Part shown: positions 1 to 4,746 of the stretch, one piece after another
How the letters are laid out: each line of letters starts with the position of its first letter
How positions within the stretch are numbered: the stretch's first letter is position 1
DNA from: Desulfotignum sp.
GTDB taxonomy: Bacteria > Desulfobacterota > Desulfobacteria > Desulfobacterales > Desulfobacteraceae
Length of the DNA: 7,223 nucleotides
NCBI GenBank assembly: GCA_021737445.1
Contig: JAIPDY010000165.1
Location: 1 to 7,223 of the forward strand
Direction: 5' to 3'
Notes under the pieces: generated by a model
Told to the model about the DNA's origin: nothing
Databases searched by the model: none
Seen by the model: only the letters and a program-made list of their open reading frames with translations
Made by a program: the position numbers and the translations under genes

Positions 1-252
1 CAGCCCCGGGGGGTGTTTTCCACCCGGTCCCCGCTGCGGCCCAACCACATCGGCATCTCCATTGTCGGGTTAAAAAAAATAGAGGGCAGCACCGTGTTTG
101 TCCAGGACATCGATGTACTGGACGGCACCCCGCTGCTGGATATCAAACCCTATATGGAAAAATTTGACGCAGTTAAAAACAGCACCTCGGGCTGGATGCA
201 GGCCGGTGAAAAAGCGGTCAGGGAAAAACGCTCCGATGACCGGTTTAAATAA
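1..252 (+). CDS. TrmO/TsaA-family tRNA m6t6A37 methyltransferase, C-terminal part (5' end outside window)
   Basis: The frame is open from base 1 and ends at TAA 250-252, giving 83 visible residues. The GTG at 13 is internal, because codons QPRG precede it in frame and match the family. The fragment carries two hallmark blocks of the TrmO/TsaA (UPF0066) family: TRSPLRPNHIGIS near visible residues 8-20, and DGTPLLDIKPY about 35 residues later. Characterised members use S-adenosylmethionine to N6-methylate the t6A37 base of certain tRNAs next to the anticodon. The family consensus usually has RPNPIG, so the His here is a mild variation. The protein stops soon after the conserved domain with a basic tail ending RSDDRFK. 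It therefore looks like the short, single-domain form rather than the longer E. coli type with an added C-terminal domain. The family is clear, but the exact tRNA substrate is inferred. The gene overlaps the next start codon by one base (TAATG), suggesting an operon. Confidence 0.88.
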   Translation, partial: QPRGVFSTRSPLRPNHIGISIVGLKKIEGSTVFVQDIDVLDGTPLLDIKPYMEKFDAVKNSTSGWMQAGEKAVREKRSDDRFK

Positions 253-254
253 TG
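250..254 (+). promoter_or_regulatory. TrmO-transporter TAATG stop/start overlap
   Basis: The TAA of the TrmO-like gene and the ATG of the transporter share base 252. No purine-rich Shine-Dalgarno sequence is evident in the 15 bases before the ATG, so the transporter is probably translated by ribosomes that have just finished the upstream gene. The junction is seen directly; coupling is inferred. Confidence 0.65.
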
Positions 255-1187
255 GAAAAAAGCAGGCTTTATAAAGGTTTCGGACTGGTGATTTTTGCAG
301 CGGTTCTGTTCGGTACCACAGGCACGTCCCAGGCCCTGGCACCGGAAGGCATTTCTGCCACTGCCATCGGATCTTTACGGCTGGTCATCGGCGGACCGGC
401 CCTGCTTTTACTGGCTGCGGTATTCGGAAGGATCAAGCCTGCTTCCTTTCGTCCGCCTTTTTTGCCCACCTTTTTTGCCGCCTGCGGAATCGTGATTTTT
501 CAGCTGTGTTTTTTTGAGGCCGTGGCCAGAACCGGTGTTGCACTGGGAACCATTGTGGCCATCTGCATCGCCCCGGTCATCTCCGGACTGCTCAGTGCTG
601 TGTTTCAAAAAGAACAGCTGACAAGGGTCTGGTTGATCGCCTCTGTGCTGGCCATATCCGGATGCGTGCTGTTGACCGTGGCAGGCAGTGAAGTAAAGGC
701 GGACACCACCCGCATTCTTCTGGCCTCGGCCGCAGGATTCGGGTATGCCGTGTCTCTTGTGGCAAGCAGGGCCGTGGTGGCGGATCATTCCCCGGTCCTG
801 GGAATTGCTTTTATTCTCTGTGTGGGGGCGGTGCTGGTGCTTCCCCGGCTTTTGACCGAAGACCTCTCCCGGGTAATGACCGGCCATGGCATGGCCGTGG
901 TGCTGTATCTGGGTCTGGTGGCCACGGCCTGCGCCTATCTGCTTCTGGCCAAAGGGCTTTCCGTGGTGCCGGTATCCAGAACCGCCCTGCTGATGCTGGT
1001 GGAGCCCCTCACCGGATGCCTGCTCGGGGTGCTGCTGCTGGGGGAGATGTTCACCCCCCTTTCCGGTGCAGGCGCCCTGCTGATCTTTTCCGGGCTGGTG
1101 GTGATCTCCCTGGCCAGAGAAAAACCGGCGCCAGTGGCCCCGCTGGTCACCCTTCACAAAAAAAGGTGGTTCAAAGGCAGACCATAG
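252..1187 (+). CDS. EamA/DMT-family (RhaT-like) 10-TM transporter
   Basis: This is a 311-residue integral membrane protein of the drug/metabolite transporter superfamily, built as two EamA repeats of five helices. Hydrophobic segments lie near residues 9-29, 38-58, 71-91, 95-118, 125-145, 154-173, 181-200, 212-233, 240-263 and 269-288. The second repeat has the typical block LVEPLTGCLLG followed by LLLGE in helix 9 (residues 249-264). The first repeat has the matching APVISGLLSAVF in helix 4. A basic tail (about 289-311, with KKRW) is probably cytoplasmic. Members export or import small metabolites such as amino acids; the substrate cannot be read from sequence. The ATG at 252 is chosen because it overlaps the upstream TAA and gives a full first helix. 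No strong Shine-Dalgarno sequence precedes it, so translational coupling is likely. The last 17 bp overlap the convergent recB 3' end. Confidence 0.92.
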   Translation: MEKSRLYKGFGLVIFAAVLFGTTGTSQALAPEGISATAIGSLRLVIGGPALLLLAAVFGRIKPASFRPPFLPTFFAACGIVIFQLCFFEAVARTGVALGTIVAICIAPVISGLLSAVFQKEQLTRVWLIASVLAISGCVLLTVAGSEVKADTTRILLASAAGFGYAVSLVASRAVVADHSPVLGIAFILCVGAVLVLPRLLTEDLSRVMTGHGMAVVLYLGLVATACAYLLLAKGLSVVPVSRTALLMLVEPLTGCLLGVLLLGEMFTPLSGAGALLIFSGLVVISLAREKPAPVAPLVTLHKKRWFKGRP

Positions 1188-1194
1188 GCCTGTC
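1158..1194 (-). terminator. Weak candidate terminator at the end of recB
   Basis: On the - strand an imperfect hairpin (GACAGGCC, loop TAT, GGTCTGCC at 1176-1194, with one A-C mismatch and one G-T pair) straddles the end of recB. It is followed by TTT and, about ten bases later, by a run of seven T (1158-1164). The stem is short and the main T run is displaced, so this may be chance. Nothing comparable with a T tract follows the transporter on the + strand. Confidence 0.2.
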
Positions 1195-4100
1195 AAAAAA
1201 CACCCCTGACCCGGGCCGGTCCGGGTGCATCCCCCGGATGAACAGGTACAGCACACCACCGAAATCTTTTTCATACGCATAGGATTTCATGCGCAGACGC
1301 AAATACCGGTGCAGCGCCACGGTATAGATGTGGTACTGGAGCACATAGTGATGATTGATCATGGCCTGTGAAAGAGCAGACTGTTCATAATCCCCATAGG
1401 TATCCCCCAGGTAATTGGATTTATAATCTATGAGAAAATATTTTCCCTGGTACCGGACCACAAGATCGATAAAGCCCTTGATAAACCCGGACAGATGCCC
1501 CGAATTCAGGCGCCGCAGTTTTTTTGCATACTCTTTCCACCGGTCTGTTTTTGCAAACAGGTCTGCAAGATGGCTCAGGTGCAGCCGGTTCACATCAAAT
1601 AAAAACTGTGCTTCAGTCATCCGGTGGGCCATGGCAATATCCTTCAGGCAGAACCGGTCTGTTCCGGCGGGCAGCGGTGTGGACACCACATCCTTGATTG
1701 CTGCCGCAACCGGGGCTGCAGCAAAGTTCTCCAAAAATCCGAACCGGTGCAGATACCTGGATACACAGTCGGTCACAGCGGTCTGGTCCCATTGAAAATC
1801 CATATTTTCCAGCACGGCATGGAAAAAATCCCCTGCCTCCGCCCCTTTGGGAAATGCCTGAAGCCGGATCAGGGTATCAGTCCGGTCCGGCTGTTCCGGA
1901 CGGTCTGCCGGGTCTGGTTCACCTGCCGGATCAGGCAGGTCCGGCTCATCCCTGCCTGCCGCATGCCCTCCGGCCAGGGCACTGAAACTGGTGATGCCAA
2001 ATGCCGGCCTGATCTTCCGGGTCAGGGATCTGGCTTTGAGTTCAGTCAACAGCACCTGGTCCGGTGCAGGAGAACAGATTGCTTCAGGCGGCGCCAGGAG
2101 CTGTACCTGAATTTTCTGCCCGGTCCCGGCCAGATTTTCAAGATCAGATATCATCTCTGCATCCTGGGCACAGCCCCGGGGATGAATCATGCTCCCCAAA
2201 GCTGAAGATGCGGTTCCGGAGATACCGGACCATACAATCCGGCACATGGCAGAGGCCCTGGTAACGGCCACATACAACAGCCGCCGCTGCTCAGCAAAGG
2301 CTTCGAGTTCATGCCGGGCCGCTGACCGGTCCATGCCGGCGGTATCGCTGCCCTGGAACCCGGCTCCGCGCAGGTCCATGCAGAGCTTAAAACCTTCATC
2401 CGGGTCATGGAACAGAACCGGCTCATCACCTGCGGACCTGGGACCTGACCACAGGTAGGGCAGATAAACAATGGGATATTCCAGGCCCTTGCTTTTGTGA
2501 ATGGTCACAATGGCCACGGCCTTTCGGTCGCTTTCCAGGCGCAGCTCATCTGCTGCTTCATCCCGGGTGTCGGCAAACAGCTGGGCCTGATACCATTTGA
2601 GCAGATAAAACATGGACAGGTGCCGGTGCAGGGCTGCCTGGGAAATCAGCTCCACCAGGTGGTAAAAATTGGTCAACCCCCTTTCATCAAGGCCGGGGCC
2701 CGGACGAAGCAGCCCCTCCCTGGAATGGAGCAGATCCATGATCATGGCAATGAACCCTTTTTCCGCCCAGATCTCTTTGAGGTTGCGGAACCGGTCCTGC
2801 CACTGCCACAAAGCCTGCTGGGACAAATTTTTCAGCTGCTCCGGACCAAACCCGAACACGGATGAGGCCAGGGCCGCTTTCATGAATCCCACATGGCTGG
2901 GATAAAAAACCGCCCACAAAATATCATTGAGCGCAATGGCCTGGGAGGAATCAAAGACCGACCCGGTTTTGGACAGATAGGACGGTATCTGTGCATTTGA
3001 CAAGGCATCTTTAACATCCTGGGCCTCCTGGTTGGTACGCACCAGTACGGCCATGTCCCCGAAGTTCACCCGGTCTTCACTGCCCGATTTATCAATCAGG
3101 GTATATCCGGCTGCCAGGTCTGCAAGGATCTCTCTGGCCAGAATTTCAGGGATCAGGCGGCGGGCGGTTTCTTTTGTCACAAACCCCTGCCGGTCCAGGG
3201 CCAGATTGTCTCTGGGCAGAAAATCAAAGCGCAGCGGCACCACGGGGCCGTTTTTATCGATGAGATGATGCCGGGCCGTGTCCGGGGTCCCCACCCGGGT
3301 AAATGGGATGTCGTCAAACACAAACGGCCGGGAACAGCCAGTGAACAGGTCGTTGACCGCCTGCACCAGCAAAGGGGAGGAGCGGTAATTTTTTTCCAGG
3401 GTGAACATCTGGTCACTGTCTTTGCAGGCAGACAGATAGGCGAAAATATCCCCGCCCCTGAAGGCATAAATGGCCTGTTTGGGATCCCCTATCATGAAAA
3501 ACGGCCGGCACCCTCCGAACCGGGAAGGTGTGTTTGCAAACAGTGTGGAAAAAATGCGGTACTGGGCCGGATCAGTGTCCTGGAACTCATCGATGAGACA
3601 GGCTTCATACCGGTTCTGCACCGCCAGCACCAGGTGCCTTCTGCCAGGGCCTTCTGCCAGGGCCCGGGCCAGATCATTGACCAGGTCATCAAAAAAGCAC
3701 TGGCCCTGCTGCTGTTTGAGCCGGGCCAAAGCCTGGTCATAAAAAGGCAAAAAAGCATGCTTGATGGCGATGACATTGTTTTCCATCTGTTTGTACAACG
3801 CATACAGATCCTGGCACAGGTCAAAAAACCGGTGCTCCGGAGGCAATTTTCCGGGTTTGGTTTTCTGTGCCAGGCAGGTACGGGTGAACCGGTACAGGCT
3901 GTGGCCTTTTTCGGTCATCACAAACAGGGCGTTTTCTTCTTCCGCCTCAAAGGTTTTCCAGGTTGCGCCCAGCCAGGCCGGCACATTTTTTTTGGAGTAA
4001 CTGCGCTTGTCCAGGCCGGAATCCGCCTGGATCAGGTCTGCCACCTCCCGGCCCCCGTCCGCAAGCAATGTTTTTATCTGTGCTGCCACCTGCCGGTATT

Positions 4101-4746
4101 GACCGCACACATCCGCAATTTTCAGGCATGGAGGAATAAACGCAAGCCCGGGTCTTGCCACTGCCGGCTTCATGTCCCGGGCCAGGGACACAGGGGTCAT
4201 TTTTTTATGGGCCAGCACCTTGAGCATCAGAGGGTCCAGATCATTGACCTCTGTCATGAAAAAATCCATGCACACCTGGCGGAAAAATCCAGCTGCATCT
4301 GCAAGAAGCTCAATGTCAAAAGGGGTGCCGGTTTCAAAGGCATGCTCCTTAAGGGTCTGGAGGCAAAAGGCATGGATGGTCATGATGCAGGCCTGGTCAA
4401 AACAGGTCAGGGCCAGACTGATGCGCCGGCACACCAGGTCCGGATCAGGCTGGTTTGCCATAAATGATATCAACGCATCAAAAGGTTCTGAAAGCCTGGC
4501 TGATCCGTTTGCATGATACTGTCCCATCCCTGCCAGCAGCCGGGAAAGCCTGGCCCTGATCCGCAGCTTGAGTTCTGCTGCCGCAGCTTCTGTAAAGGTC
4601 ACCACCAGAATCGATTCAACGGGGTATCCGGCGGCAATGAGCCGGGCCACCAGGGTGGTGATGGTATAGGTTTTGCCGGTGCCGGCACTGGCTTCAATCA
4701 GGGTGGTTTTCTGAAGGTCCAGATCAAAGGGATTCAACGGTTTCAT
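1171..4746 (-). CDS. recB: RecB: exodeoxyribonuclease V beta subunit (helicase-nuclease)
   Basis: RecB is the 3'-5' motor and only nuclease of the RecBC(D) enzyme, which unwinds and trims double-strand break ends and helps load RecA. The protein has 1191 residues; E. coli RecB has 1180. Superfamily 1A helicase motifs are in order: Walker A ASAGTGKT (19-26), motif Ia VVTFTEAAAAELK (48-60), motif II DEFQDTDP (386-393), motif III GDPKQAIYAFRGGD (420-433), motif IV NYRSS (453-457), motif V TIHKSKGLEYP (748-758) and motif VI LLYVAVTRA (823-831). A Pro/Asp-rich tether (about 926-957) leads to the C-terminal nuclease. Its active-site residues are intact: His976 in GDFFH, Asp1094 in GFIDLV, Asp1107 and Lys1109 in LIDYKSN, and QYHIY (1137-1141). 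The protein ends just after the conserved GGVLYLFIRG block, so it lacks the roughly 20-residue tail of E. coli RecB. The ATG overlaps the recC stop as ATGA with only a weak Shine-Dalgarno, implying coupled translation. No recD follows. Confidence 0.97.
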   Translation of the reverse strand: MKPLNPFDLDLQKTTLIEASAGTGKTYTITTLVARLIAAGYPVESILVVTFTEAAAAELKLRIRARLSRLLAGMGQYHANGSARLSEPFDALISFMANQPDPDLVCRRISLALTCFDQACIMTIHAFCLQTLKEHAFETGTPFDIELLADAAGFFRQVCMDFFMTEVNDLDPLMLKVLAHKKMTPVSLARDMKPAVARPGLAFIPPCLKIADVCGQYRQVAAQIKTLLADGGREVADLIQADSGLDKRSYSKKNVPAWLGATWKTFEAEEENALFVMTEKGHSLYRFTRTCLAQKTKPGKLPPEHRFFDLCQDLYALYKQMENNVIAIKHAFLPFYDQALARLKQQQGQCFFDDLVNDLARALAEGPGRRHLVLAVQNRYEACLIDEFQDTDPAQYRIFSTLFANTPSRFGGCRPFFMIGDPKQAIYAFRGGDIFAYLSACKDSDQMFTLEKNYRSSPLLVQAVNDLFTGCSRPFVFDDIPFTRVGTPDTARHHLIDKNGPVVPLRFDFLPRDNLALDRQGFVTKETARRLIPEILAREILADLAAGYTLIDKSGSEDRVNFGDMAVLVRTNQEAQDVKDALSNAQIPSYLSKTGSVFDSSQAIALNDILWAVFYPSHVGFMKAALASSVFGFGPEQLKNLSQQALWQWQDRFRNLKEIWAEKGFIAMIMDLLHSREGLLRPGPGLDERGLTNFYHLVELISQAALHRHLSMFYLLKWYQAQLFADTRDEAADELRLESDRKAVAIVTIHKSKGLEYPIVYLPYLWSGPRSAGDEPVLFHDPDEGFKLCMDLRGAGFQGSDTAGMDRSAARHELEAFAEQRRLLYVAVTRASAMCRIVWSGISGTASSALGSMIHPRGCAQDAEMISDLENLAGTGQKIQVQLLAPPEAICSPAPDQVLLTELKARSLTRKIRPAFGITSFSALAGGHAAGRDEPDLPDPAGEPDPADRPEQPDRTDTLIRLQAFPKGAEAGDFFHAVLENMDFQWDQTAVTDCVSRYLHRFGFLENFAAAPVAAAIKDVVSTPLPAGTDRFCLKDIAMAHRMTEAQFLFDVNRLHLSHLADLFAKTDRWKEYAKKLRRLNSGHLSGFIKGFIDLVVRYQGKYFLIDYKSNYLGDTYGDYEQSALSQAMINHHYVLQYHIYTVALHRYLRLRMKSYAYEKDFGGVLYLFIRGMHPDRPGSGVFFDRPMVCL
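1876..1971 (-). other. Pro/Asp-rich tether between RecB helicase and nuclease domains
   Basis: RecB codons 926-957 encode a low-complexity acidic segment with repeated PD, DP and EP pairs (for example DEPDLPDPAGEPDPADRP). At DNA level it is a run of imperfect repeats built on GTCCGG and GCCGG. It lies where E. coli RecB has a flexible linker joining the helicase part to the nuclease domain. It is probably unstructured and should tolerate length changes. Confidence 0.7.
1921..1940. repeat. 7-bp perfect inverted repeat in the RecB tether
   Basis: ACCTGCC (1921-1927) and GGCAGGT (1934-1940) are perfect inverted copies around a 6-base loop. They lie inside the Pro/Asp-rich coding segment and no T run follows on either strand. 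It is probably a by-product of the repetitive tether sequence rather than a terminator. Confidence 0.5.
3636..3664. repeat. 13-bp tandem duplication inside recB
   Basis: Two exact adjacent copies of CCTTCTGCCAGGG (3637-3649 and 3650-3662), plus flanking matching bases, give a perfect period-13 tract of 29 bases. It falls in RecB codons 361-371, between the FFDD motif and the DEFQD motif. Because 13 is not a multiple of three, the two copies are read in different frames (ALAEG, then PGRR). The overall reading frame still agrees with other RecB proteins, and the spacing between the two motifs is about one residue longer than in E. coli. Confidence 0.85.
4743..4746 (-). promoter_or_regulatory. 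recC-recB ATGA stop/start overlap
   Basis: On the - strand the four bases read ATGA, so the recB ATG overlaps the recC TGA. The stretch just upstream (TGGAACCTGGCCC) contains only a weak GGAA-type ribosome binding site. Together these point to termination-reinitiation coupling, which would keep RecC and RecB near equal amounts, as needed for a 1:1 complex. The overlap is seen directly; the coupling is inferred. Confidence 0.75.

Noticed and set aside
995..1101. Two E. coli-type Chi octamers GCTGGTGG at 995-1002 and 1094-1101
   Set aside because: Both are explained by Leu-Val codons in the transporter's hydrophobic helices, and Chi sequences differ between bacterial groups, so the E. coli octamer has no demonstrated meaning here.
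1209..1226. Perfect 6-bp hairpin (ACCCGG, loop GCCGGT, CCGGGT) just after the transporter as a terminator
   Set aside because: No T run follows on the + strand, it lies inside recB coding sequence, and CCGG-rich palindromes are abundant throughout the window.
408..1280. 290-codon open frame on the - strand across the transporter gene
   Set aside because: Its product is a His/Gln/Gly-rich, low-complexity chain typical of a shadow frame, and it overlaps both the transporter and the end of recB.
3265..4467. 400-codon open frame on the + strand inside recB
   Set aside because: It lies wholly antisense to conserved RecB motifs, its product is unlike any family I know, and such long antisense frames are common in GC-rich genes with this codon use.
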